In this document: positions 36,542 to 45,822 of the stretch, piece by piece
Layout: every line of letters begins with the position of its first letter
Numbering within the stretch: the stretch's first letter is position 1
Origin: Blastocatellia bacterium AA13
Lineage (GTDB): Bacteria > Acidobacteriota > Blastocatellia > UBA7656
DNA length: 61,358 nt
Direction of reading: 5' to 3'
Assembly: GCA_003222245.1 (NCBI GenBank)
Contig: QHVH01000035.1
Location: 1-61,358 of the forward strand
Made by a program: the position numbers and the translations under genes
The notes under the pieces: model-generated
Told to the model about the DNA's origin: nothing
The model's input: only the letters and a program-made list of their open reading frames with translations
Databases searched by the model: none

Positions 36542-37927
36542 TTACTGACCCCGGTGACAGCATTTCGCGATGCGTTCAGCCTCTTTTATGCAATCGCCGG
36601 TTGAAACGCCGTGGAGATAGTTTCCGGTCAGCATTAATCCGGGCATCGCGGCAAGAATAGATTCTATACGCCCTACTCGATCGCGATGGCCAAGATTATA
36701 CTGCGGGATGGCTCGTTGATGTCGTGTTATGCCTATGACGCGAGGCGGTGCGTTCGCGCGAAGCGCTCGTTGAAGCTCCGTGTTCGCGATTGAGATCAAC
36801 TCCGCATCTTCGTATGAAGCTGCCTGTGGATGCCTTGCTCCTCCCATAAATACTGTCAGAAGGGTCCTTCCTTTCGGGGCTCTACCGGGAAACAGGCTGC
36901 TGTTCCAAACACAGCCGAGCACGGGAGTATCTTCGGACGGAGCAACCAGAAAACCGAATCCTTTTAACGACTCCCCTAACGAGTTCTCCGCGTAATCCAC
37001 ATAGAGAATCGCAAGCGGCGGGTACTCGATTTCATCCAACAGGGTCGCAAGCTCCGGCGCAATCTTCTTCGTGAGTGAAGCAGCCGCCCAGGCAGGAGTC
37101 GCCAGGATCAACTGATCGCATGTCACGATCTGATCCCCGGCAGCCGATCCGAACTCTATGATGTAGCGGCTCGATCCGCCTTCGGTGCTGATGCGGATTC
37201 CGGAGCATTCAAGCAACAGCGATTCGCCGATCTTCCTGGCAAGGGTCTCCGGGAGAAAGCTCATGCCGGTCCTGAAAGACACGCTCCGCTTCGGAGTTGG
37301 ACCCGGAGCGATGGTCTTGGATTTCTTTGCCTGCCGCCCTTTTGCTATCGCCCCTCGAATCAGGCCTCCGTGTTCAGCTTCCAGCGCCGCCAGTCTCGGG
37401 AATGCCGCTTGAACGCTTATCCGCCGCGGGTCGCCTGCATAAATGCCGGATACGAACGATCCGACCAGGCGCTCGGCCGCTTCTTTTCCGATTCTGCGCT
37501 CTGCAAAGGACGCTATGCTTTCTTCGCCGCCGTCGGCGCGAGCCGCGATGAACGGCTCGGCCAACAATCTCACTTTGCCGGAGAGACTGAGGGCGCTTGT
37601 AGTAAGGAACGTCCCGGGGCCATTTGGAACCGGCCGAATTTTGCCGTCGAAGTACACAAAGGCAGGCGCCTTGGGATCGCCTTCGACAAGCTCGGCGTCG
37701 ATTTCAAGCTCCGACACGAGGCGGAGAAACTCCGTTGTTCCCTGAGAGCTGTTGGGCCCGCGTTCGATCAGATGATCGTCGATCGTTTCGGAGCGAATCA
37801 CTCCGCCGACTCGATCCGAGCTCTCGATGAGCAGAACATCCGCGCCGCTTGAGATTAATCTGTAGGCACAGACCAGCCCGGATATCCCGGCTCCGATTAC
37901 CACTGCGTCTCTGTGGATATTGTCCAT
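36542..37927 (-). CDS. hemY: protoporphyrinogen oxidase, oxygen-dependent (HemY/HemG type)
   Basis: 461 aa from ATG 37927; an in-frame TTG at 37957 is a weaker alternative. FAD motif VVIGAGISGLVCAYRLISSGADVLL-type N-terminus, RVGGVIRSETIDDHLIERGPNS, and C-terminal PGLMLTGNYLHGVSTGDCI complete the family. It oxidises protoporphyrinogen (or coproporphyrinogen) IX with six electrons. Third gene of the hemE-hemH-hemY set; the 39-base-scale gap to hemH and same strand suggest one operon. Confidence 0.92.
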   Translation of the reverse strand: MDNIHRDAVVIGAGISGLVCAYRLISSGADVLLIESSDRVGGVIRSETIDDHLIERGPNSSQGTTEFLRLVSELEIDAELVEGDPKAPAFVYFDGKIRPVPNGPGTFLTTSALSLSGKVRLLAEPFIAARADGGEESIASFAERRIGKEAAERLVGSFVSGIYAGDPRRISVQAAFPRLAALEAEHGGLIRGAIAKGRQAKKSKTIAPGPTPKRSVSFRTGMSFLPETLARKIGESLLLECSGIRISTEGGSSRYIIEFGSAAGDQIVTCDQLILATPAWAAASLTKKIAPELATLLDEIEYPPLAILYVDYAENSLGESLKGFGFLVAPSEDTPVLGCVWNSSLFPGRAPKGRTLLTVFMGGARHPQAASYEDAELISIANTELQRALRANAPPRVIGITRHQRAIPQYNLGHRDRVGRIESILAAMPGLMLTGNYLHGVSTGDCIKEAERIAKCCHRGQ

Positions 37928-38097
37928 CGGCTCGCCCGCGTCTCCTGCCGAATCCAATTGTTCGCTGTTCTCCGAAAAGAGCGCGAACTTTCAAAAGGGG
38001 CGGAGACGCCCGCCCCTACATTGGTTTTTTAGTGTACCGTCAAGGCCATACGAAAGTTTGTCGACCGGTAAGTCGAGGAGCGCCGCGCTATGTGTTG

Positions 38098-39084
38098 TTA
38101 CTTGAGCGCGTCTTCAACCAGCGAAGCCAGCGCTTCGATAAAATCAGGACGGCAGTTCAATGCCGGAGCGCGTCTGTAGTGAGCGATTCCGACTTCCGCG
38201 GCGAGATCCTTATAGAGAATGTCCAGCTCGTAAAGCGTCTCTATATGTTCCGAGACGAAGCTGACCGGAACCAAAAGCACCTGAGAAACTTCATCTCGGG
38301 CCAATTGCCGAATCGCCTGATCCGTTGAAGGCTCCAGCCACTTCACGGGGCCGACCTTGCTTTGAAACGAAAGCGAGTGCGGCTGGTCGGAGCCGACTTC
38401 ACACATCACCGATTTGACGGTCTCCTGAATCTGATCCAGATAAGGATCACCCGATTCTATGTAGCTGACGGGAACGCTGTGGGCGCTGAAGAGAATGTGA
38501 GTGCGGCCCGAATCTATATCGGAGCAATGCGAAAGCTCTTCGGTTACGGTGCGGGCGAGCGCGGTGACATATTGTGGTTGGCTTTGCCAGCTCTCGATTA
38601 TGCTGGTCTTAAATCCGTCCTGCCGGCGCTCCTTCAGCAGCGCGTTCATTTTGTTGAGACTGGAGCCCGTCGTTGAAACCGAATACTGAGGATATAGCGG
38701 AAGCACTATGAGACGCCGAATATCGTCGCGTGCGATTTGATCCAGCGCATCTTCGATAAACGGCTTCCAGTATCGCATCCCGACATATACGCGCGCCGCG
38801 GTTCCGCGACTTGCCAGCTCGGTTTGCAGGGCGCTCGCCTGCTCGTCCGTGATTCGCCGGAGAGGAGATCCGCCGCCGATCTGCTCATAGTAGCCGCGAG
38901 ATTTTTTATACCTTTGAGTGGAGATCAGCCACGCGAGAGGCTTCTGCATTGGCTTCCATGGCAGCCGAATGATATCGGGATCGGAGAAGAGGTTGTATAA
39001 GAAAGGGCGTACGTCCTCGAGCGTCTCCGGTCCTCCGAGGTTGAAGAGGAGGACACCAATTCGATCGAGCTGAGAATTCTCCAT
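38098..39084 (-). CDS. hemH: ferrochelatase
   Basis: 328 aa from ATG 39084, which starts just before the family's first strand (RIGVLLFNLGGPETLEDVR); an in-frame ATG at 39111 adds nine atypical residues. PLYPQYSVSTTGSS is the family loop, the catalytic His is in LFSAHSVPVSYI, and the acidic patch is LLVPVSFVSEHIETLYELD. It inserts Fe2+ into porphyrin. Whether it acts on protoporphyrin or coproporphyrin cannot be told. Lies between hemE and hemY. Confidence 0.93.
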   Translation of the reverse strand: MENSQLDRIGVLLFNLGGPETLEDVRPFLYNLFSDPDIIRLPWKPMQKPLAWLISTQRYKKSRGYYEQIGGGSPLRRITDEQASALQTELASRGTAARVYVGMRYWKPFIEDALDQIARDDIRRLIVLPLYPQYSVSTTGSSLNKMNALLKERRQDGFKTSIIESWQSQPQYVTALARTVTEELSHCSDIDSGRTHILFSAHSVPVSYIESGDPYLDQIQETVKSVMCEVGSDQPHSLSFQSKVGPVKWLEPSTDQAIRQLARDEVSQVLLVPVSFVSEHIETLYELDILYKDLAAEVGIAHYRRAPALNCRPDFIEALASLVEDALK

Positions 39085-39175
39085 TGGTATTCTGCTAGGA
39101 CTATCAAGCATTAACTACTACCGGTGATATCACCGCGCTCCACCGGCTAAATTCTCGACCTCCCGGCGCGGGTCA

Positions 39176-40198
39176 CTATCTCAACCCCTTCCCAGCCTCT
39201 ATGAATGCTCTCGCGTTTTCGACCGGAGTCATCGGGAGAATACCATGCCCGAGATTTAGAATATGCCGCCGCCCTCCGCCTGCTTCGATCAGCTCGCGAG
39301 CCTTTGATGCAATAAGCTCTGGGGTCGAAAGCAGCACACAAGGATCGAGGTTGCCCTGAATGCCGAGCCGGTCGCCGATTCTTCGCCGCGCATCCCTTAG
39401 ATCAATACGCCAGTCGATGCTGAGCACGTCCGCGCCGCTCGTAGCCATCTGCTCGAGGAATGTTCCGCAGCCGTTGATGAAGAGGATTGCCGGAACAGCG
39501 TCTCTATTCAAAGCCGCAAGAATCTTCTGCTGATATGGCAGCGCGAACTCGGCGTAATCACGAGGCGACAGCTCGCCCGCCCACGAATCGAACAGTTGGA
39601 CAATTTGCGCGCCGGCTTCTATCTGCGCGTTTAGGTAGAGGATTACGGTGTCGGCGATTTTATCGAGCAGAGCGTGAAGCGTCTTCGGCTCGGCAAACAT
39701 CATCCGCTTGATCTCGGCATAGTTCTTCGAACCGCCGCCTTCAACCATATAAGCCGCGAGAGTCCACGGCGCGCCGGCAAAGCCGATGAGTGGAACCGCG
39801 CCGTCGAGCTCTCGGCGGAGTATTCGCAGAATTTCCATCACGAACGGCGTAGTCTCGATGGGATCCGGAACGATGAGTCGATCGACCTGGGCGCGAGTTC
39901 GAATCGGCTCGGGCAGCTTCGGCCCGATTTTCTCGGTTAAGGTGACCACCTGTCCCATCGCTTCAACCGGGATCAGGATGTCGCTGAACATGATTACAGC
40001 GTCCACGCCAAGTATGCGATAGGGCTGGAGCGAAACCTCCACCGCAAGCTCGGGGGTTTTGCACAGCGTCAGAAACTCTGTTTGGCCGCGTACGGCCCTG
40101 TACTCGGGCAGGTAGCGGCCCGCCTGTCGCATCATCCAAACAGGAGTTCGCTCTACAGCTTCGCCGCGAGCGGCCCGAATCATCAGGTCATTTTTCAT
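39176..40198 (-). CDS. hemE: uroporphyrinogen decarboxylase
   Basis: 340 aa. RTPVWMMRQAGRYLPEYRAVR is the signature with the substrate-binding Arg residues; IMFSDILIPVEAMG, GFAGAPWTLAAYMVEGG and QLFDSWAGELSP are also present. It decarboxylates the four acetate side chains of uroporphyrinogen III. First of three consecutive heme genes. Confidence 0.95.
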   Translation of the reverse strand: MKNDLMIRAARGEAVERTPVWMMRQAGRYLPEYRAVRGQTEFLTLCKTPELAVEVSLQPYRILGVDAVIMFSDILIPVEAMGQVVTLTEKIGPKLPEPIRTRAQVDRLIVPDPIETTPFVMEILRILRRELDGAVPLIGFAGAPWTLAAYMVEGGGSKNYAEIKRMMFAEPKTLHALLDKIADTVILYLNAQIEAGAQIVQLFDSWAGELSPRDYAEFALPYQQKILAALNRDAVPAILFINGCGTFLEQMATSGADVLSIDWRIDLRDARRRIGDRLGIQGNLDPCVLLSTPELIASKARELIEAGGGRRHILNLGHGILPMTPVENARAFIEAGKGLR

Positions 40199-40328
40199 AG
40201 AGAAGACACGCTTTCATTCAGTTGAGCCATTGCCGGGTTTTGGAAGGAAGGTCGCATTGTAACAACCGTATCGAACCGACTCAACCGATGATTTCATCGA
40301 GCCATCTATACTGGACGGAACGTAACAG

Positions 40329-40994
40329 CTAGATTGACCCGGCAGCCTTTGCCATCTTTTTCGCGAGTTTATTCACTCGCGCGCCGAGCCTGATTATCTC
40401 CTCCAAATCCTGAGCGGCCGCGGTCCGCAATTCGGTGTCATCGGGACGCGCGACCCTGAACACCGGATTGTCCAGGAACCTTTTGATAGCGGCATTCAAT
40501 CCCGCAAGCGCGGGAGCGAACTCTTCTTCCTTGTTCGCCTGGGCCTGCGCTTTCTTTTTCTGTTCACCTTTTGACAGCGGGATCGGCATGGTGAGCTTTA
40601 TGTGATTGGCGCGATCCGAAGCTTCCGATGCCGCGTGCGCGAGTTGTTTGAAGTCGGGCGCATCGGATGCCGCAAACCGAACGAGCTTCTCTTCTCGGAT
40701 GGCATGAAGCCGTTCAAAGTCGCGTATGATCTCGACGGTCAGAGGAACGCGGGTGTCTTCCTTTGCTGATTCGACGGCCTTTGTCATTGATCGCGATCTG
40801 ACGTCCGTTTCGTTTGGAGGAGGCCGCTGCCATCGGGGATCGGTGGGTCCTACAGGATTAGGCGTCCTTGAGGGCGGCGTAGGAGCACTGGACTGCTGGC
40901 GCAACGCCGTTGCCGTGGTGAACACAAATAATCCGAGCAGGATCGTAATGGTCGCGATGAGTTTACCAAAAAGGCGGGTCAATCGACGCTGCAT
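40329..40994 (-). CDS. exported hypothetical protein, helical
   Basis: 221 aa with a signal anchor (LIATITILLGLFVFTTATAL). A Pro-rich stretch (residues ~38-60) is followed by a helical region (VESAKEDTRVPLTVEIIRDFERLHAIREEKL, and a Lys/Gln-rich segment KGEQKKKAQAQANKEEE). No known domain. It is separated from hemE by 130 bp and from the TonB receptor terminator by 59 bp, so it is probably its own unit. Confidence 0.55.
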   Translation of the reverse strand: MQRRLTRLFGKLIATITILLGLFVFTTATALRQQSSAPTPPSRTPNPVGPTDPRWQRPPPNETDVRSRSMTKAVESAKEDTRVPLTVEIIRDFERLHAIREEKLVRFAASDAPDFKQLAHAASEASDRANHIKLTMPIPLSKGEQKKKAQAQANKEEEFAPALAGLNAAIKRFLDNPVFRVARPDDTELRTAAAQDLEEIIRLGARVNKLAKKMAKAAGSI

Positions 40995-41052
40995 ACCAAC
41001 CCCTCCTGTTTTGTTGGACGATCTGACTTAGATGGCGGAATCCTAACGAATC

Positions 41053-41080
41053 AAAAAAGGGGCGTCAATTGACGCCCCTT
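41053..41080 (-). terminator. rho-independent terminator of the TonB-dependent receptor gene
   Basis: The palindrome of stem GGGGCGTC (41059-41066) and GACGCCCC (41071-41078) with an AATT loop is followed, on the minus strand, by a run of six T (41058-41053). It lies 27 nt after the receptor's stop codon. Confidence 0.85.
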
Positions 41081-41106
41081 CTCCGTGACAGCAACGTGAA
41101 GCGGTC

Positions 41107-44100
41107 TTAGAAGGCCAGTTTCAGCGCGAACTGGATCCTGCGAGGATTATCCACTCCCACGAACGCCAGCGGTATGCCCGCAAGCTGATTGGCGTTTGTA
41201 GGCTTGAACCCTTCAAAGTTAAAAGGTCCGTTCTGCAAATCCAGGGTCTTTCCCGTGCCCTGATTGACCAGGGACGGCACCGCCGGAAATTGATCCCAGA
41301 CCTTGTTGAAGTTGATCCTGTTCAGGATGTTGGTTCCTTCGGCGATAAGATCCAGCCGAACCCTTCGTTCGCGCGTTACGAAGACGCTCTTCTGAATTCT
41401 CAGGTCGAGCGTGTAGTAGCCGTCACCCCTCGAAGAGTCGCGCGTCGCGGCGAACGGAGTCGCGAAGTTCGCGTCGAGGCTCGTGATGCCGCTTGCGAGC
41501 GAGGGCATTCTTATGGAGAACGGAATTCCGCTCCGCATCGTGAGAATCGGAGCGATAGTCATATCGGAAAAAACTCTGGACAGGAATCGATGTCCCTCGC
41601 CTGCCTTGAAAGGCAGGTTGTAAACCGCGTTCGCGACGAACGAGTGCGGGAAATCGAACACGGAGACCGCCCTGTAGAGATTCAGACGCGTAGGCCTGAA
41701 CCATGTCTGGCTGCTGCTGAAATCGATGATGTCGTCCAGTGTCTTGCTGAACGTGTAATTGATTCCGAACTGGAGGCCGTTGCTGTATCGCTTGTTCAGC
41801 GAAGCGGTCAATGCGTGATAGATCGATTTTCCTATCGACTTGTAGCCGACCTTTTGAAGGATCGTCGGATCTATCACCGCGTACCTCGGCCCGATAAACG
41901 GATCAACTACGCCGGTCTCTTTGTAGTTGAGCTCGACCGGCATTTGAAGGTGGAGACCGTGGTACATCAAATATCCAACTTCAAGGGAGAGATTTCGATG
42001 CAGCTCTCTCTGAATGCTCAGGCTCGCCTGAACCGAATAGGGGTTCTTATAGTTTGGATCGACTTCAAATACGACCCTGTTCGGCGCGCCCTGACCGGTC
42101 GGTTGGCCAAGCGAGTTTATGAACGAAGCGGGCAGATGTCCGAAGGGAAGCAGTCCCGCCGCAACGCCGGCCTGATAAATCGCAGCCGCGTTCAGCCCCG
42201 TCGGCAGAATCTGATTGATGTATCGTCCACTGTCGTCCAGCAGCGATCCATAGGACGGAATCAAAACGTCGATCGGCCCCTGGAATACTCCGGCGCCGCC
42301 GCGTATGAGCGTCTTCTGATCGCCGAACGGAGTCCACGCAAATCCCAGCCGAGGCGAGAAATAAGAATTCCGCTTGAGCGGCGACGGCTCGCCGTCCAGG
42401 TCGAATCGGAAGCCATAGTCCAGACTTAGTCTCGAAGAGACCTTCCATGAATCCTGGGCGAAGGCTCCAAAGTAGTGCGCCCATCCCTGCCATTTGGGAT
42501 TGTTGAATCCCTGATGGAAGAAGCTCGGCAGACCGAACACGAACGATTGCGGTCCGGTGAGACTCGCCAGAGTCGGGCCGTTCTGCGGAATGCCATGGGT
42601 CAGGTTGAATCCAGCGACCGCCGCGCGCTGCGCCGCCGGCACCGCAAGTATGATCGGGAATGTGTTGTCCGCGAAGTTGAACTGGCCGGCGAAGTACAGG
42701 TCGTCTTCGACGTTGTAGTCGACAGGCCGATACGAAGCGCCGAATTTCAGGTTGTGGCTTCCCTTTGTCCAGGCCAGGCTGTCTTCGAACTGGAATCGCC
42801 TCTGATGAGCCAGATAAGGAATCTGCGCCTGTGAACCAAAGTTGAACGAAGGAACGAATCCGCCGATGGAGAATCCCGCGATTGTAATCGCCGCCGGAAG
42901 ATCAGCTCTCGGATTCGCAATCGATCCGCTGTCGATGTTCGGAAGATTATCCGCCTTGTTGAAAGGCACTACTTGCACTCTGACTTGATTGATCAGCGAC
43001 GGGCTGTAGGTGTGAACCCAGTTTGTCAGGATGCTGTAGTCTCGGGTGACGAGACTCGCGCCGTCGATATAGCTCTGCAGGCCGAAGAGCCCGCGCGACA
43101 GTTCGAAGCGGAAGTTCAACGAGTTGTTGGTGTTCGGTTGAAAATCGACTCGGCTGACCAGAGTATGCGTCTTGGTTAGATTGTCGAATGCTCCGTCATC
43201 GCGTTTAAGAAGCGCCAACAGCTTGGGATCGCTTTGCGGAACCAGCGACTGCCGCAGTTGCTGAGCGACTGCGATAAGCGTCGGACTGCCCGACGCCGCC
43301 AGTTGATTAAGGTAATTGGTCTGCGCGATTCCGGCCGGCGTGTTCCCGTTTACCCCCAACGCCGAAGGACTGTTGAGCAGAAAGTTAAATCCGCCGAAAT
43401 CCGTCTTCACATACTCATACGACACGAAGAAGAAGAGTTTGTTCTTTTTGATTGGGCCGCCCAGCGTGCCGCCGCTTATCAGGTTCTGAGCATAGAGCTC
43501 CCGTCCGTTTCGAAGCTGGTCGATGAAATTGTTCGCCTGAGTAGTCGAGTTTCGGAAATAACCATAAGCGTTCCCGTGAAGTTGATTCGTGCCGCTCTTG
43601 GTCACGATATTCACGGAACTGCCTACCGTGAATCCGAATTCAGCCGCGAACGAGCTGCGATTGACCTGAAATTCCTGAATCGAATCGACAGGAATGAACA
43701 CGCGATATTGTCCGGAACCGTATTCATTCTCACCGCCGTCAATCGTGGATAGATTGTTTCGGCCGTTGCTGCCGCCGATTGAGAAACCGGTTGTTGCAAA
43801 TCCGGTGAAGCCAGGCTGCTGCGAGCGAGTCGCCTCCGCGTTTGTCACCCCGGGCAGGGTGAATACCGCCGAGGTCATCGTGCGGTTTATGTTCGGGAGA
43901 TTTTCAACCTGCGCCTGATTGATCGTGTTCGCCTGTTGAGATTGCTCGATTTGAATGAGCGGCGCATCGCCGGTGACGACTACCTCGGTCGTAACCGTGC
44001 CCACCCTGAGCTGTACGTCTCGAATAGCTACAAGGCCGACCGTCAGCTCTACCTTGCTGAGAACGGCGGCGCCGAAGCCGGTGGCTTCTACTCGCACTTC

Positions 44101-44343
44101 GTAGCTTCCGGGCGGCAGGGCTGGAATTTGATACGCGCCTTCCGCATTGGTCTTTGCTACGCGCGTGATTCCCCGGTCATTGTCCTTAGCCGTGACCGTA
44201 GCGCCGGTGACGACCGCATTGTTCTGGTCGGAGACCGTACCTTTAATGGTGGCGGATGACACGTCGGCCTGGGGCAGGGCCGGCAGTGTCGCCGCCAACA
44301 TAAAGACCAATGCGAGAATAGTACTGAAAGCTCTGGTTCTCAT
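41107..44343 (-). CDS. TonB-dependent receptor with N-terminal carboxypeptidase-like domain (Oar-like)
   Basis: 1078 aa. Signal peptide (STILALVFMLAATLPAL), then a carboxypeptidase-regulatory-like domain at ~28-105 (GTVSDQNNAVVTGATVTAKD, GAYQIPALPPGSYEVRV). A plug-like region follows (IDGGENEYGSGQYRVFIPVDSIQEFQV, NIVTKSGTNQLHGNAYGYFRNS) and a large beta-barrel (e.g. RFSPRLGFAWTPFG, SIYHALTASLNKRYSNGLQFG). Receptors of this form take up oligomers or bind surface ligands in Acidobacteriota. No Ton box sequence was assigned. It ends in F (LKLAF), as outer-membrane proteins do. Confidence 0.9.
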   Translation of the reverse strand: MRTRAFSTILALVFMLAATLPALPQADVSSATIKGTVSDQNNAVVTGATVTAKDNDRGITRVAKTNAEGAYQIPALPPGSYEVRVEATGFGAAVLSKVELTVGLVAIRDVQLRVGTVTTEVVVTGDAPLIQIEQSQQANTINQAQVENLPNINRTMTSAVFTLPGVTNAEATRSQQPGFTGFATTGFSIGGSNGRNNLSTIDGGENEYGSGQYRVFIPVDSIQEFQVNRSSFAAEFGFTVGSSVNIVTKSGTNQLHGNAYGYFRNSTTQANNFIDQLRNGRELYAQNLISGGTLGGPIKKNKLFFFVSYEYVKTDFGGFNFLLNSPSALGVNGNTPAGIAQTNYLNQLAASGSPTLIAVAQQLRQSLVPQSDPKLLALLKRDDGAFDNLTKTHTLVSRVDFQPNTNNSLNFRFELSRGLFGLQSYIDGASLVTRDYSILTNWVHTYSPSLINQVRVQVVPFNKADNLPNIDSGSIANPRADLPAAITIAGFSIGGFVPSFNFGSQAQIPYLAHQRRFQFEDSLAWTKGSHNLKFGASYRPVDYNVEDDLYFAGQFNFADNTFPIILAVPAAQRAAVAGFNLTHGIPQNGPTLASLTGPQSFVFGLPSFFHQGFNNPKWQGWAHYFGAFAQDSWKVSSRLSLDYGFRFDLDGEPSPLKRNSYFSPRLGFAWTPFGDQKTLIRGGAGVFQGPIDVLIPSYGSLLDDSGRYINQILPTGLNAAAIYQAGVAAGLLPFGHLPASFINSLGQPTGQGAPNRVVFEVDPNYKNPYSVQASLSIQRELHRNLSLEVGYLMYHGLHLQMPVELNYKETGVVDPFIGPRYAVIDPTILQKVGYKSIGKSIYHALTASLNKRYSNGLQFGINYTFSKTLDDIIDFSSSQTWFRPTRLNLYRAVSVFDFPHSFVANAVYNLPFKAGEGHRFLSRVFSDMTIAPILTMRSGIPFSIRMPSLASGITSLDANFATPFAATRDSSRGDGYYTLDLRIQKSVFVTRERRVRLDLIAEGTNILNRINFNKVWDQFPAVPSLVNQGTGKTLDLQNGPFNFEGFKPTNANQLAGIPLAFVGVDNPRRIQFALKLAF

Positions 44344-44564
44344 TGTTCTCCTCCGCGGAATATTGAGCCCCTCACACCTGGGGCGTTTCCTTTGATTGTT
44401 GATTCTTGGCTCTGAGAGCGGTTGCAGGCCAAGTTGATGCGCTGCTTGCGATCGCAGTCGCCGCCCCGGCTGGTTTTTAGTAAACCGACCGGCCGGTAGT
44501 CCTTAAATCGAGCGCTTTGGAACGAGTGAATCCAATGAAACCAGTTATGAAATAAAACGCGCTA

Positions 44565-44593
44565 CATATATAACGGTGCGCACTCGATGTCAA
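44565..44593 (-). promoter_or_regulatory. promoter of the TonB-dependent receptor gene
   Basis: Minus strand: TTGACA (44593-44588), 17-bp spacer, TATATG (44570-44565). It would give a leader of about 215 nt before the ATG at 44343. The leader carries a short GGGGC/GCCCC hairpin (44373-44388) just upstream of the ribosome site GGAGGAG. Confidence 0.55.
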
Positions 44594-44926
44594 GAGATTA
44601 CGGGCGAAACGGAGGCTTCTTGCGAATATGCGCTGAAGCAACCGGAGGCTCATGATTCAGGTTCATATTCAGGCGTATGATCCATCCCCCCATGGCGCTC
44701 CAAGCCGACCCCATGCCGCCCCCATGCCTGCCCATGCCGCGCCTCGTGTTGGCCGAAGATTAGAATGCTGATAACATTCGCGGCGTTGAAAAATTCCGAT
44801 CGGTTCTAGACATTCCTGAGAGGCATGCGCTGAGCCGGCAAAGTATGAAGATCGCTGCCGGGGCCAACCGCTCGCGTAATCCGGAAAGGTGTCGCAGGCC
44901 CGCGGATTTCGTTTACGGAGGAGACG
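44594..44926. other. intergenic region with repeated CCCATG/CCATGCC motifs
   Basis: 333 bp between the receptor promoter and the next gene. Positions ~44685-44745 contain several close copies of CCCATG and CCATGCC (AAGCCGACCCCATGCCGCC and so on). A 30-codon plus-strand frame from the ATG at 44679 reads through the motifs but has no ribosome site. No other feature seen. Confidence 0.4.
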
Positions 44927-45346
44927 ATGAAATACTGTACGTGTTTACTCGCTGTAATGGTTGCTCTCTGTATGACCAACGTAGTGCTGGGCGAATCAAA
45001 GCATGAAACGCCGGCTCCGGCGACATCAATTGATCAAGCGAGCGATAATGTGAATGTCACTGGAAAGTGGGCGTTCACGGTGGAGACGGATCAGGGGTCG
45101 GGCAATCCCTCCTTTACGTTCAAACAGGACGGAGAGAAACTCACCGGCACATATAAAGGTACTTTTGGGGAAGCCGTAGTCCAGGGCTCGGTAAAGGGCA
45201 AGGCGATATCCTTTTCCTTTAAGATAAGTGCGCAGGGGATGGAAGGAACAATCGAATATACGGGCACGGTAGAGAAGGACACGATGAAAGGAACCGTTAA
45301 GCTGGCCGAGCTTGGCTCGGGAACCTGGACCGCCAAGCGAGAATAG
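44927..45346 (+). CDS. small exported beta-rich protein
   Basis: 139 aa. Signal peptide (LLAVMVALCMTNVVLG) and a single domain of antiparallel strands (VTGKWAFTVETDQGSGNPS, FTFKQDGEKLTGTYKG, VVQGSVKGKAISFSFK, GTIEYTGTVEKDTMKGT). The pattern resembles lipocalin-like or avidin-like small barrels frequently seen as single-domain exported proteins in Acidobacteriota. Function unknown. Strong ribosome site GGAGGAG 5-6 nt before the ATG. Confidence 0.75.
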   Translation: MKYCTCLLAVMVALCMTNVVLGESKHETPAPATSIDQASDNVNVTGKWAFTVETDQGSGNPSFTFKQDGEKLTGTYKGTFGEAVVQGSVKGKAISFSFKISAQGMEGTIEYTGTVEKDTMKGTVKLAELGSGTWTAKRE

Positions 45347-45360
45347 GTCAGTTGTAATGA

Positions 45361-45558
45361 ATAGAAGACGGTTCAACGCCGCGCTGGAATGGCGGCGGCT
45401 GGGGTTCTTACACATCGGGATCAAAAAGCCGGACGCGCTCTTGCGATCGTATTGTGTGGGCTCTGGCAAAAGTGAGCGGCAAGTACGACGGTGTTCTTCG
45501 CTATCCGGGTGAAGACGGCGAATACGAAAAGGAGAAGATGGACGGGCTCGGTTTGTAG
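45361..45558 (+). pseudogene. possible coding remnant without start
   Basis: A frame open from 45361 to a TAG at 45558 encodes a protein-like sequence (e.g. SKSRTRSCDRIVWALAKVS and YDGVLRYPGEDGEYEKEKM) with codon use like real genes here. There is no ATG/GTG/TTG with a ribosome site at its beginning; TGA precedes the frame. It looks like the 3' end of a lost gene left of the mobile element. The family is not recognised. Confidence 0.3.
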
Positions 45559-45656
45559 CAAGCGCGACCTCGAATCACAATGCGCCTGCGCGGCGAACCG
45601 CATCGAACTCCGGATGAAATCCGATCTCCGAGTCCTCGCCAATTCAATTAAGCACA

Positions 45657-45664
45657 CGGTAAAG
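45657..45664. repeat. left target-site duplication of the IS1-type element
   Basis: CGGTAAAG at 45657-45664 is identical in the same orientation to 49666-49673 on the other side of the element. Eight bases is the usual duplication for IS1-family insertions. Confidence 0.9.
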
Positions 45665-45687
45665 GGTGATGTCTTAATCTTGTGTGG
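45665..45687 (+). repeat. left terminal inverted repeat of the element
   Basis: 23 bp, perfect reverse complement of 49643-49665. Begins GGTGATGTCTTAATC. The match extends one base farther outward only by chance with the target sequence. Confidence 0.92.
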
Positions 45688-45822
45688 CCCCATTTTTCCC
45701 CGCTTTTCCTCGAAAAGATTGGTGCATAATCGCCGAGCCATTGGCGAACAATGCAGAGGCGGGCCGTCCCTGGCCAAGGCTCCGGCCCGTTTCTGCCACT
45801 CCTACCTACCAACGAGGAAAGC

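Noticed and set aside
41290-42429. 379-codon plus-strand frame antisense to the TonB receptor
   Set aside because: Mirrors the receptor's codon pattern; no ribosome site and no domain.
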